A model generated the notes under the pieces. That model was not told the DNA's origin, ran no database searches, and worked only from the letters and a program-made list of their open reading frames with translations. Positions 25,762 to 33,645 of a stretch of DNA of 64,000 nt are shown one piece after another. Each line of letters opens with the position of its first letter. Position 1 is the first letter of the stretch. The stretch spans positions 48,492-112,491 of the forward strand of contig CAZICV010000007.1 in the NCBI GenBank assembly GCA_964537925.1, written 5' to 3'. The translations under genes were made by a program, and so were the position numbers. Source of the stretch: SLDF01 sp964537925. GTDB lineage: Bacteria; Bacteroidota; Bacteroidia; Chitinophagales; Saprospiraceae.

Positions 25762-28032
25762 CTATATCGCTCCCAGGCTCTCCCGTATCTTATTGAGTGC
25801 CGATCCGGCGCGGAGCCAGTCTATCTGTTGCTCGTTGTACGTATGATTTACCTTGAATGCCTCTGAAGTACCGTCGGCATGATGCAATGCGATCGTCAGC
25901 GGCAGACCGGGCGCCATAGCATCGAAGCCGATGATGTCTATCCGGTCGTCCTGGCGGATCTTCTCATAGTCGGCCGGTTCGACAAATGTCAGCGCCAGCA
26001 TACCTTGCTTTTTGAGATTGGTCTCATGTATACGTGCAAAGGACTTCACGACCACAGCTTTCACCCCGAGATAGCGCGGTTCCATCGCAGCATGTTCCCT
26101 GGAAGAGCCCTCTCCATAGTTTTCTTCTCCGAATACGATGGTAGAGATCCCCTTGCCCTGGTAGTAGCGCGCACTTTCCGGTACCGGCAGGTATTCACCC
26201 TTTTCGATGTTGAGCACCTTGTTGGTCTCATCATTGAAATAGTTGACTGCGCCGATCAGGCAGTTTTCCGAAATGTTCTGAAGGTGACCGCGGTACTTGA
26301 GCCACGGTCCTGCCATGGATATATGGTCAGTGGTACACTTGCCTTTAGCCTTGATCAACAGTCGCATGCCTGACACCTGCTCCGCTGTGATCGGCGTGAA
26401 CGGTGTGAGCAACTGCAGCCTGTCGGAAGTAGGTGATACAGCTACCTGTACCGAAGTACTGTCCTCTGCCGGCGCGAGATAGCCCGGATCTTCTACCGAA
26501 AACCCTCTTTCAGGCAGCTCCGCTCCACTTGGCGGATCCAGCATCACTGCCTCTCCCTCTTCATTCACCAATGTATCAGTCAGTGGATTGAAAGTCAGGT
26601 CGCCTGCTATAGCCAGGGCAGTCACGATCTCGGGAGATGCTACGAAAGCATGTGTGTTGGGATTTCCGTCGTTTCGCTTCGAAAAGTTGCGGTTGAAGGA
26701 AGTGATGATCGAGTTTTTGCGGGTAGGATCATCTGTATGACGTGCCCACTGCCCGATACAGGGACCACAGGCATTGGCGAGCACAAGGCCTCCGATATCT
26801 TCAAAAGCCTGGAGCTGGCCGTCCCGCTGTACGGTATAACGGATCTGCTCCGAGCCAGGTGTGATCGTAAATTCGGCGCGTACCTTCAGTTTTTTGGCGA
26901 CTGCCTGGCGTGCCAGTGATGCCGCCCTGTCCAGGTCCTCGTAAGAGGAGTTGGTACAGGACCCGATCAGGCCCACCTCCAGTTGAGGAGGATAGTTGTG
27001 TTCCCGCACGGCCTCCGCAAACCGGGAGATCGGCCAGGCCAGGTCCGGCGTAAAAGGGCCGTTGATATGAGGCTCGAGTTCAGACAGGTTGATCTCGATC
27101 ACCTGGTCGAAGTATTGTTCAGGATTGGCATAGCACGCTGGATCCCCCATAAGATATGGTGCTATACGATCGGCCATATCGGCTACCTCTTCCCTGCCCG
27201 TAGCGCGCAGATAGCGGCTCATCGACTCGTCGTAGCCAAAGGTCGAGGTGGTAGCGCCTATCTCGGCGCCCATATTGCAGATAGTACCCTTACCCGTACA
27301 GGAAAGCGCTTCAGCACCGGGTCCGAAATACTCTACGATCGCACCGGTACCTCCTTTGACAGTAAGTATCCCGGCCACTTTCAGTATCACATCTTTTGCA
27401 GATGTCCAGCCGTTGAGACGGCCTGTCAGGCGTACACCGATCAGCTTGGGCATCTTCAGCTCCCAGGCCATACCAGCCATTACATCCACTGCATCCGCAC
27501 CACCGACACCGATCGAGATCATACCAAGACCACCGGCATTGACCGTATGGGAGTCGGTACCTATGATCATTCCACCGGGAAATGCATAGTTCTCCAGGAC
27601 GATCTGGTGTATGATGCCCGCTCCCGGCTTCCAGAAGCCGATGCCGTACTTGTTGGATACGGACTGCAGAAAATCAAACACTTCCGAACTCTGGTCCAGC
27701 GCAGAGCGAAGATCCTGTTCTGCACCTACCTTGGCCTGGATCAGGTGATCACAGTGTACCGTACTGGGTACGGCCGCCGTCTTCCGGCCGCACATCATAA
27801 ACTGCAGCAAAGCCATCTGGGCGGTTGCATCCTGCATCGCCACACGATCCGGCTGGAAAAACACATAGTCTGCACCGCGTTTGTAAGCCTTCATCGGCGA
27901 CTCCCCGTGTAGGTGAGCATACAAGATCTTCTCAGACAAAGTCAGGGGTTTGCCCAGCGATGCTTTGGCGGCATCTACTTTCTGAGGCAGTCCGGCATAG
28001 AAGGACCGGATCATGTCAATGTCAAATACCAT
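25762..28032 (-). CDS. acn: Aconitate hydratase
   Basis: This TCA-cycle enzyme interconverts citrate and isocitrate through cis-aconitate, using a labile [4Fe-4S] cluster. The 756 residues match the mitochondrial-type aconitase in length and order. Cluster ligands are C359 (GSCTNSS), C422 and C425 (ACGPCIG). The DSH substrate motif is at 160-162. The swivelling C-terminal domain starts at about 590, with KCTTDHISMAGPW before it and EENYGEGSSREHAAMEPR carrying the active-site serine and arginines. The gene stands alone, with an exact -7 box upstream (28059-28066) and a hairpin after the stop. Confidence 0.95.
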   Translation of the reverse strand: MVFDIDMIRSFYAGLPQKVDAAKASLGKPLTLSEKILYAHLHGESPMKAYKRGADYVFFQPDRVAMQDATAQMALLQFMMCGRKTAAVPSTVHCDHLIQAKVGAEQDLRSALDQSSEVFDFLQSVSNKYGIGFWKPGAGIIHQIVLENYAFPGGMIIGTDSHTVNAGGLGMISIGVGGADAVDVMAGMAWELKMPKLIGVRLTGRLNGWTSAKDVILKVAGILTVKGGTGAIVEYFGPGAEALSCTGKGTICNMGAEIGATTSTFGYDESMSRYLRATGREEVADMADRIAPYLMGDPACYANPEQYFDQVIEINLSELEPHINGPFTPDLAWPISRFAEAVREHNYPPQLEVGLIGSCTNSSYEDLDRAASLARQAVAKKLKVRAEFTITPGSEQIRYTVQRDGQLQAFEDIGGLVLANACGPCIGQWARHTDDPTRKNSIITSFNRNFSKRNDGNPNTHAFVASPEIVTALAIAGDLTFNPLTDTLVNEEGEAVMLDPPSGAELPERGFSVEDPGYLAPAEDSTSVQVAVSPTSDRLQLLTPFTPITAEQVSGMRLLIKAKGKCTTDHISMAGPWLKYRGHLQNISENCLIGAVNYFNDETNKVLNIEKGEYLPVPESARYYQGKGISTIVFGEENYGEGSSREHAAMEPRYLGVKAVVVKSFARIHETNLKKQGMLALTFVEPADYEKIRQDDRIDIIGFDAMAPGLPLTIALHHADGTSEAFKVNHTYNEQQIDWLRAGSALNKIRESLGAI

Positions 28033-28058
28033 GTTGCAGTTTGTTTCAGTAAAGAGTG

Positions 28059-28066
28059 CAAATCTA
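28059..28066 (-). promoter_or_regulatory. Exact -7 promoter box for aconitase
   Basis: The minus-strand octamer TAGATTTG matches TAnnTTTG exactly, with predicted transcription start near 28054 and a leader of about 20 bases before ATG 28032. Confidence 0.55.
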
Positions 28067-28176
28067 ATCTTTTACCAAGTAATAAACCAGCCCGGAGGCA
28101 GCCGGTTTAGAGGCTTTACGCACTCCGGCTTTCTTCTCAGCTAATGTCTCAATGGTATATAAAGTTCAAAAAAACA

Positions 28177-28210
28177 GATCCCCGGCAGCCCATAGTGACT
28201 GCCGGGGATC
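28177..28210 (-). terminator. Intrinsic terminator after the small-protein pair
   Basis: A perfect 12-bp stem (GATCCCCGGCAG / CTGCCGGGGATC) with a 10-base loop is followed on the minus strand by TGTTTTTTTG. It ends the transcript of the genes at 28254-28691. Confidence 0.88.
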
Positions 28211-28253
28211 GCATATTCATCAGACTCAGAGGTCCGGGGCAATGTGTCGTGGA

Positions 28254-28481
28254 TTATTCCTCCTCGTCGTACATCATTGAACCGGTCTCTCCCACATCGT
28301 CTATCTCGATCACTTCATCCACAAAAAGGTCTGCTTTCTGATCATTCAGTATGAGATCGAGTTGTTCTTCGGTCAGGGACCCGTGTTCTTCGAAGTGCGC
28401 GATGATGGCTTTTGCCTGATCATCCGGCAGATCAATATTTTCCAGGACCAGGTTGGCCGTAAATTGGACAGATAGTTTCAT
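28254..28481 (-). CDS. Small acidic hypothetical protein
   Basis: I do not recognise this 75-residue, strongly acidic protein. It has an N-terminal amphipathic strand (MKLSVQFTANLVLENI), a helical part (DDQAKAIIAHFEEHG, then LTEEQLDLIL) and an acidic tail ending in DEEE. No cysteine or signal peptide is present, so it is probably a soluble cytoplasmic protein. The 12-bp terminator after its stop and the clean ATG support a real gene. It lies 33 bp after another small acidic gene on the same strand. Confidence 0.6.
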   Translation of the reverse strand: MKLSVQFTANLVLENIDLPDDQAKAIIAHFEEHGSLTEEQLDLILNDQKADLFVDEVIEIDDVGETGSMMYDEEE

Positions 28482-28514
28482 AAAAGCGCTGTTTGTTTTT
28501 TTGCGTATTAGGGT

Positions 28515-28691
28515 TTAGACATTCTTCTGTGCCCGGTGGATACGGATCAACTCCTCGTCACTCCACTCATCCTCGGACAGCAACACCGATCTGCCGGACG
28601 ATATATCCGCACAGTCCTCGGTCGATCCGTCATCAATAAGCAGGAGCCCGTTGGAATCCAGATAAGCGATCATATTTTCATCCTGCTCCAT
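28515..28691 (-). CDS. Small acidic hypothetical protein
   Basis: I do not recognise this 58-residue protein, which is rich in Asp, Glu and Ser and ends in RIHRAQKNV. ATG 28691 is preferred; an in-frame TTG at 28781 would extend it by 30 residues almost to the outer-membrane protein gene. No signal peptide or membrane segment is seen. It is placed between a beta-barrel protein gene and the acidic 75-residue gene, all on the minus strand, and could be part of the same transcript. Coding status is moderate. Confidence 0.45.
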   Translation of the reverse strand: MEQDENMIAYLDSNGLLLIDDGSTEDCADISSGRSVLLSEDEWSDEELIRIHRAQKNV

Positions 28692-28784
28692 ACTACTGAT
28701 ATTTGAATAGTTAATATACGATTTTTCGCCGTAAATGTAACGCCCCGCAGACCTGAAATATTCCACGGAGGGATTAAACAATGG

Positions 28785-29567
28785 TTAATTTCCTCCCATG
28801 TAATATACTGCTCCCAGGCTGGCTCCGCCAAACCAGTTGTACGAAGGATTGTACTGGCCGTCGGTATTATTCAGTCTCCAAGCAGTCGCGTTGATATCCG
28901 TGAGGCTGATACCGCTGCGGATCTCGAAAGTGATCTTAAACCGCTCCGCTATGAAAGACTGGAAGCCAAGACCGAACACGGCGCCTATATCGATACTGTT
29001 ATACAGGTCTTTGTAGTTGGGGGTACCGCGCTCAGGCAGCAGTTCGTTGAGTGCGGACAGGTTATTGTTATTGATCGCAAAGGTGGTGAAATCATAGAAA
29101 CTGCGATCATTGTCATTGACCTCAAGATCCATATCCGCGCTTAGCAACAATCCGACATAAGGTCCTGCGCCCACAAAGAAGCGAGTGCCTTTATTCAGAC
29201 CGTTCGAGCCCCCCGCCACGACAAACTTATAGGTCAGTGGGATATGCAGGTACTTGAGCTCCAGCTCTTTCTCCAGTACATTGCCGTTGAACTGGTCCCT
29301 GTAGTCCTGTCCCATTTCCTTGTATACAAGCTCAAGCTGGATCAGGTGCTTGTTGCCGAAGTCTGCGCCCAGCATCAGCCCGTAATCATAGTTGTCGGTG
29401 TAGATGTAGTCCATCTCCCGCTGTCCGTAGTTGTTCTGGTTGATGATCGCCTGACCATAATACCCGGCCACCGGGCCCGCATAAAAACTGGTCTGCGCCT
29501 GCAACACGAATACGCTCGACATAGCGGCGAGAAAGAGTCCGATTCTGTTCAAGTAGTACATATACAA
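28785..29567 (-). CDS. Outer-membrane beta-barrel protein (PorT-like fold)
   Basis: This 260-residue exported protein has a signal peptide ending near AQ (residue 25) and eight or more amphipathic strands typical of the Bacteroidota outer_membrane beta-barrel families (FYAGPVAGYYGQ, YGLMLGADFGN, HLIQLELVYKEMG, TRFFVGAGPYVGLLL, and a terminal ASLGAVYYMGG). The function is unknown; related barrels include PorT-type proteins needed for T9SS, but no specific match is claimed. It begins 6 bp after scpA on the same strand, so both are read from the scpA promoter. Confidence 0.72.
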   Translation of the reverse strand: MYMYYLNRIGLFLAAMSSVFVLQAQTSFYAGPVAGYYGQAIINQNNYGQREMDYIYTDNYDYGLMLGADFGNKHLIQLELVYKEMGQDYRDQFNGNVLEKELELKYLHIPLTYKFVVAGGSNGLNKGTRFFVGAGPYVGLLLSADMDLEVNDNDRSFYDFTTFAINNNNLSALNELLPERGTPNYKDLYNSIDIGAVFGLGFQSFIAERFKITFEIRSGISLTDINATAWRLNNTDGQYNPSYNWFGGASLGAVYYMGGN

Positions 29568-29573
29568 ATAGGT

Positions 29574-30320
29574 TTATTGAGTTTGCTGATTATACGCAGT
29601 TATCCAAAACTGGTTGACGTCCTCTGACTGCAGGATCGCGATCTGCTGAAGATTGAGCAATTCGAGCAGGGCCAGGAAAGTGATGATCGCATGTATCCGG
29701 TTTTCAAGCTTGCCAAATAGCTGATCAAAGCCAGCCTTCCGGCCGGCCTGTACACTCTGCAGGATATACTCCTGCTGGTCCTGTATCGTGTACTCGTACT
29801 GTCGGATCTGGTGTACAGTCCTGGGGCCTGCATTGTCCATCCGTTCCAATACACGCTGATAAGCCTTCAGAAGTTTGAACAAGGTAAGGGATTCCCATTC
29901 CGATTCCAGCAAAGCCTTATTCGCAAAACCGTGAAGTTCGGCCCTGGTATACCCACGGTTGTACTGCAATGCCCTGGCAGCCTCGAGTTCATGCAGGTCC
30001 CCTACCACCTCCTTGTACTGGCGATAGGCGACGAGTTTTCGGGTGAGCTCTTCTCGCGGATCTATCTCATTGCCCTGCTCATCAAGTTCCTTGCGGGGCA
30101 GCAGCATCCTGGCCTTGATACGCATCAGGGTAGCGGCCATGACTACAAATTCACTGGCCAGATCAATATTAAGCTCCTCCATCTCCCGGATATATACCAG
30201 GAAATCATCCGTGATGCGGGCAATCGGTATGTTGTAGATGTCCACTTCGTCCCGCTCAATAAAAAAGAGCAGCAGGTCAAATGGCCCTTCGAATACCGGA
30301 AGCTTGATCTGGTAGTGCAT
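29574..30320 (-). CDS. scpA: Segregation and condensation protein A (ScpA kleisin)
   Basis: ScpA is the kleisin of the bacterial SMC-ScpA-ScpB condensin, bridging SMC heads during chromosome segregation. The 248-residue protein starts with the hallmark YQIKLPVFEGPFDLLLFFIERDE. The SMC-neck-binding helices (IDLASEFVVMAATLMRIKARMLLP) lie at about 55-78, and a winged-helix C-terminal part (VHAIITFLALLELLNLQQIAI-like) at about 205-235. ATG 30320 is chosen because it begins the conserved part and an exact promoter box lies just upstream; the longer frame to 30467 would span that box. No scpB is in the window. Confidence 0.92.
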   Translation of the reverse strand: MHYQIKLPVFEGPFDLLLFFIERDEVDIYNIPIARITDDFLVYIREMEELNIDLASEFVVMAATLMRIKARMLLPRKELDEQGNEIDPREELTRKLVAYRQYKEVVGDLHELEAARALQYNRGYTRAELHGFANKALLESEWESLTLFKLLKAYQRVLERMDNAGPRTVHQIRQYEYTIQDQQEYILQSVQAGRKAGFDQLFGKLENRIHAIITFLALLELLNLQQIAILQSEDVNQFWITAYNQQTQ

Positions 30321-30329
30321 AGTGTAAGA

Positions 30330-30337
30330 CAAACCTA
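30330..30337 (-). promoter_or_regulatory. Exact promoter for scpA, very short leader
   Basis: The minus-strand octamer TAGGTTTG matches TAnnTTTG exactly, with TTG 18 bases upstream (30356-30358) as a -33 element. Predicted transcription start is near 30325, only about 5 bases before ATG 30320, so the message is nearly leaderless. Confidence 0.6.
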
Positions 30338-30425
30338 CATAAAGTTTTTCTATGCCAACAGCTATTACCCGCCTGCCCAACCCCTGCCGGGCAGGGAAGT
30401 ACGGGATAATGCCGTATAGCTTCCT

Positions 30426-30433
30426 TACATTTG
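30426..30433 (+). promoter_or_regulatory. Exact -7 box for the RsmI-like gene, probably leaderless
   Basis: TACATTTG matches TAnnTTTG exactly. Transcription would begin near 30437-30440, coinciding with ATG 30440. The in-frame TTG at 30431 lies inside the box and is ruled out if the box is used. Confidence 0.5.
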
Positions 30434-30439
30434 CCCGAG

Positions 30440-31180
30440 ATGGAAGAAGCTGTGCATCAGAAGACAAAGCATGTGGGCAGCCTGCTGCTGATCCCCGTGC
30501 CGCTAGCCGGAGAAGGGCTGCAAAGCATTCCCCCGGCTGCAGTCGCAGCGATCCGGCGTACCAGGCTTTTCATAGCCGAACGCGCCAAGACCGCTCGTCA
30601 TTGGATCAGGCAGATCTGCCCGGACATCCAGCTTTCGGACCTGACCATATACGAGCTCGACAAACACGGTAGTGATCCCGGCCTTTTACCGTTCCTCTTG
30701 CGGGCGACCGAAGGGCACGATATCGGTTTACTGTCCGAAGCCGGATGCCCCGGAGTAGCCGATCCAGGTGCGGAGATCGTCCGGCTGGCACACCGGCACC
30801 ATATCCGGGTACAGCCACTGGCCGGCCCATCCAGTATATTGATGGCGCTCATGGCTTCGGGCTTCAGTGGTCAGCAGTTCCATTTTCATGGTTACCTTCC
30901 ACCTCAGCGGCCAGAACTCAAAAAAGCCCTGCGCGACATCGAGCTGAGGTCCGGACAGGAAGGAGGCAGCACGCAACTCTTCATCGAGACCCCATACCGC
31001 AATATGCAGGTCTGGCAGACCGCGCTCGAGACACTGAAACCGGCTACCCGTCTCTGCCTGGTGGCCGGCCTGGACAGCCCTGATGAATGGATCAGGAGCA
31101 GCTCCGTAGCGGAGTGGAAGCAAAGCCCGGAGCCGCCTGTGCAGAAGATACCCTGTGTTTTTTTGATTTCAGCGCACTGA
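30440..31180 (+). CDS. Tetrapyrrole-methylase-fold SAM-dependent methyltransferase (RsmI-like)
   Basis: This 246-residue protein has the tetrapyrrole methylase fold used by RsmI, which 2'-O-methylates C1402 of 16S rRNA. Seen are GSLLLIPVPL at the N-terminus, the GLLSEAGCPGVADPGAEIV motif (about 98-116) and QPLAGPSSILMALMASG near 128-144. Canonical RsmI begins with LYIVATPIGN; here that is LLIPVPLAGE, so it belongs to the shorter, divergent branch that is common in Bacteroidota. rRNA methylation is therefore plausible but not certain. It is divergent from scpA and 25 bp upstream of nadA. Confidence 0.8.
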   Translation: MEEAVHQKTKHVGSLLLIPVPLAGEGLQSIPPAAVAAIRRTRLFIAERAKTARHWIRQICPDIQLSDLTIYELDKHGSDPGLLPFLLRATEGHDIGLLSEAGCPGVADPGAEIVRLAHRHHIRVQPLAGPSSILMALMASGFSGQQFHFHGYLPPQRPELKKALRDIELRSGQEGGSTQLFIETPYRNMQVWQTALETLKPATRLCLVAGLDSPDEWIRSSSVAEWKQSPEPPVQKIPCVFLISAH

Positions 31181-31204
31181 ATCGGGATCAAAATTGTTTT
31201 ATCT

Positions 31205-32254
31205 ATGTCTCTGAGCAAACCGGACCAGCCCATGTCAACACAAAAGCAAGCAACCCTCCCGGACCCTGATATCCGTTTTCTCCACCAGCGCGGCTTCCTG
31301 GACATCGACGTAGACCCGTTGATGGACCTGGAAACGGAAATCCTCAGGCTTAAGAAAGAGAAAAACGCGGTCATCCTGGCCCATTACTACCAGGAGTCTG
31401 AGATCCAGGACCTGGCGGACTTCGTCGGCGATAGCCTGGGGCTCAGCCAGGAAGCGGCAAAAACCAAGGCAGATTTGATCGTATTCGCAGGCGTACACTT
31501 CATGGCCGAGACAGCCAAGATCCTCAATCCAGACAAGAAGGTCGTATTGCCGGACCTGAAGGCCGGTTGTTCGCTGGCCGACAGTTGTCCGCCGGCATTG
31601 TTCCGGAAATTTCGCGAACGCCACCCGGACCACATCGTCGTATCCTATATCAACTGTACGGCAGAACTCAAGACACTGACGGATATCTGCTGCACTTCGA
31701 CCAATGCCGTCCAGATCATAGAGAGTATCCCTCCTGACAAGAAAATCCTCTTCGCTCCGGACAAAAACCTGGGCCGGTACCTGATGAAAAAGACCGGACG
31801 GGATATGATCCTCTGGGACGGGGCCTGTATGGTGCACGAGATCTTTTCGCGTGAGAAGATCCTGCGGCTGCGCAACGAATACCCGGACGCCAAGCTGATC
31901 GCTCACCCGGAGTGTGAACCGCACGTGCTTGAAGATGCGGACTATATCGGTTCTACGACCGGGCTGCTCAACTATACGGTCCGGAGTGAGGCGGACTCCT
32001 TCATAGTCGCGACAGAGTCAGGCATCCTGCACCAGATGCAGAAGCGCTCGCCACACAAGCTGTTCATACCCGCCCCACCCAACAATTCATGCGCGTGCAA
32101 CGATTGTCCGCACATGAAGCGCAATACACTGGAGAAGCTATACCTGTGTATGCAGTATGAACTACCCGAGATCGAACTCCCCGATTGGGTGATCCGGGAA
32201 GGCAGGGCCTCTATAGATCGCATGCTGGAGATATCTGCCCGAGCCGGGCTCTGA
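31205..32254 (+). CDS. nadA: Quinolinate synthase NadA
   Basis: NadA condenses iminoaspartate with dihydroxyacetone phosphate to quinolinate in NAD synthesis, using a [4Fe-4S] cluster. The 349-residue length is normal. Family motifs are AHYYQESEIQDLADFVGDSL near 60-79, FAGVHFMAETAKIL near 98-111, and the cluster cysteines in DLKAGCSLADSC, HPECEPHV and the CNDCPHMKRNTLEKLY region. The start is ATG 31205; ATG 31232 is a possible alternative giving nine fewer residues. No nadB or nadC is in the window. Confidence 0.95.
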   Translation: MSLSKPDQPMSTQKQATLPDPDIRFLHQRGFLDIDVDPLMDLETEILRLKKEKNAVILAHYYQESEIQDLADFVGDSLGLSQEAAKTKADLIVFAGVHFMAETAKILNPDKKVVLPDLKAGCSLADSCPPALFRKFRERHPDHIVVSYINCTAELKTLTDICCTSTNAVQIIESIPPDKKILFAPDKNLGRYLMKKTGRDMILWDGACMVHEIFSREKILRLRNEYPDAKLIAHPECEPHVLEDADYIGSTTGLLNYTVRSEADSFIVATESGILHQMQKRSPHKLFIPAPPNNSCACNDCPHMKRNTLEKLYLCMQYELPEIELPDWVIREGRASIDRMLEISARAGL

Positions 32255-32333
32255 GACTCTCGTCTCATCTGCCAACTGGTCGTCGCGGCGCATACTGTCA
32301 GGGGGAAACGCTCGTTATACCCTCGGAAATTAT

Positions 32334-32341
32334 TAATTTTG
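32334..32341 (+). promoter_or_regulatory. Exact -7 box for the DUF6089 gene
   Basis: TAATTTTG matches TAnnTTTG exactly; transcription would start near 32346, about 14 bases before ATG 32360. The in-frame TTG at 32339 lies within the box. Confidence 0.5.
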
Positions 32342-32359
32342 CACCCTCAACTGGATCCG

Positions 32360-33190
32360 ATGAGATATTGGCTTTTAGTGTGTTGCCTGTGCGGTTTGAT
32401 GTCGGCTCCCTTGGTCTCGTATGCTCAGCCTGGCTGGGAAGTGGGTGGCTGGCTGGGCACCACGTACTATTTCGGAGACCTCAATACCCGCTTTGATCTT
32501 TCCAGACCGGGTCCCGGGCTCGGGCTGGCAGCTCGGTACAACTTCAACTATCGGCTCTGTATGAAGTTCGGCGCCAACTATGGTCGCGTCCGCGCTACCG
32601 ATGCCAACTCTTCGAATGATTTTGAAAGAGCCCGGAATCTCAGCTTTGCCTCCAATATCTTCGAACTGGAAACCCAGTTTGAGTTCAACTTCCTGCATTA
32701 TGAGCACGGCAGCAGGGACTACCCGTTCACACCTTACCTCTTTGCCGGCCTGAGTGTATTCTACTTCAACCCTAAAGCGCAATACGAAGGCGAATGGATA
32801 GGCCTGCGTTCACTGGGTACGGAAGGCCAGTTCCTGGGCGACGAATACTACCTCATACAACCCGCGCTGGTATACGGCGGCGGATTCAAATTTGATATCA
32901 GCCCGTCCTGGTCGATCAATATAGACATCTCGGCACGTCGCCTTTTTACGGATTTCCTGGATGATGTCAGCGGTGTATATGCCGATAAGGATGAACTGGA
33001 AGGACTCAGAGGCCCCGTAGCAGTGGACCTCTCGGACCGCTCCACCCAGGCGGACCGCGAACGCTTCAATATAGGGCAGGCAGGACGCCAGCGCGGCAAC
33101 AGCAAGGACAATGATTCATTCAATTTCATCAAGGTGGGCCTGATGTACTACTTCGGTTACCTGCCCTGTCCAAGCATATTACCCAAATGA
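32360..33190 (+). CDS. DUF6089-family outer-membrane protein
   Basis: This 276-residue exported protein begins with a signal peptide (MRYWLLVCCLCGLMSAPLVSYAQ) and continues with the Bacteroidota DUF6089 pattern: WEVGGWLGTTYYFGDLN, then the ARYNFNYRLCMKFGANYGRV strand pair, a TPYLFAGLSVFYFNPKA segment and a terminal FIKVGLMYYFGY strand. It forms a small beta-barrel in the outer membrane; its role is not established. ATG 32360 is favoured over TTG 32339 because of the leader and the promoter box. The YjbQ gene follows 13 bp downstream. Confidence 0.82.
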   Translation: MRYWLLVCCLCGLMSAPLVSYAQPGWEVGGWLGTTYYFGDLNTRFDLSRPGPGLGLAARYNFNYRLCMKFGANYGRVRATDANSSNDFERARNLSFASNIFELETQFEFNFLHYEHGSRDYPFTPYLFAGLSVFYFNPKAQYEGEWIGLRSLGTEGQFLGDEYYLIQPALVYGGGFKFDISPSWSINIDISARRLFTDFLDDVSGVYADKDELEGLRGPVAVDLSDRSTQADRERFNIGQAGRQRGNSKDNDSFNFIKVGLMYYFGYLPCPSILPK

Positions 33191-33203
33191 CCTTTTGCTG
33201 CCC

Positions 33204-33614
33204 GTGATCAGAAATGTACAGATCCGTCTCCAGGCTTATCCACCAGGCTATCACCTCATAACGGAGCCGATCCTGCAGCAACTGCTTCCCTTGCCACAGG
33301 AAGGTCTGCTGTCTCTCTTCATAAGACATACATCCGCTGCGCTGCTTATCAGCGAAAATGCAGACCCCGATGTCAGGCACGACATGACGCTCTATATGGA
33401 CCGGCTGGCTCCTGAACATCTTGCCGGTATCCGCCATACCAGCGAAGGGCCGGACGATATGCCCGCGCATGTAAAGTCAGCGCTCATAGGCTCCTCGATA
33501 CAGATTCCAGTCACAGGAGGCCAGCTCGGACTGGGTACATGGCAGGGAATATACCTCTGTGAATTCAGGGTCAATGCCCGCCAAAGAAACCTGATTGCTT
33601 CCATTTACAGCTGA
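33204..33614 (+). CDS. YjbQ/UPF0047 family protein
   Basis: This 136-residue cytoplasmic protein belongs to the YjbQ (UPF0047) family, whose members show secondary thiamine-phosphate synthase activity in vitro; the physiological role is unclear. Family marks are GYHLITEPI, SLFIRHTSAALLISENADPDVRHD (a His-Thr-Ser-Ala loop with the conserved NxDxDVxxD) and GTWQGIYLCEFR near the C-terminus. The start is taken as GTG 33204, which aligns with family N-termini (MIRNVQIRL); TTG 33195 is an alternative. It is probably co-transcribed with the DUF6089 gene. Confidence 0.88.
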   Translation: MIRNVQIRLQAYPPGYHLITEPILQQLLPLPQEGLLSLFIRHTSAALLISENADPDVRHDMTLYMDRLAPEHLAGIRHTSEGPDDMPAHVKSALIGSSIQIPVTGGQLGLGTWQGIYLCEFRVNARQRNLIASIYS

Positions 33615-33645
33615 TAAAAGCTAATTTTAAAATCAAATACCGGTC

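Noticed and set aside
29118..30467. Longer scpA starting at 30467
   Set aside because: The extra 49 residues are not part of the ScpA family and would span the promoter at 30330-30337.
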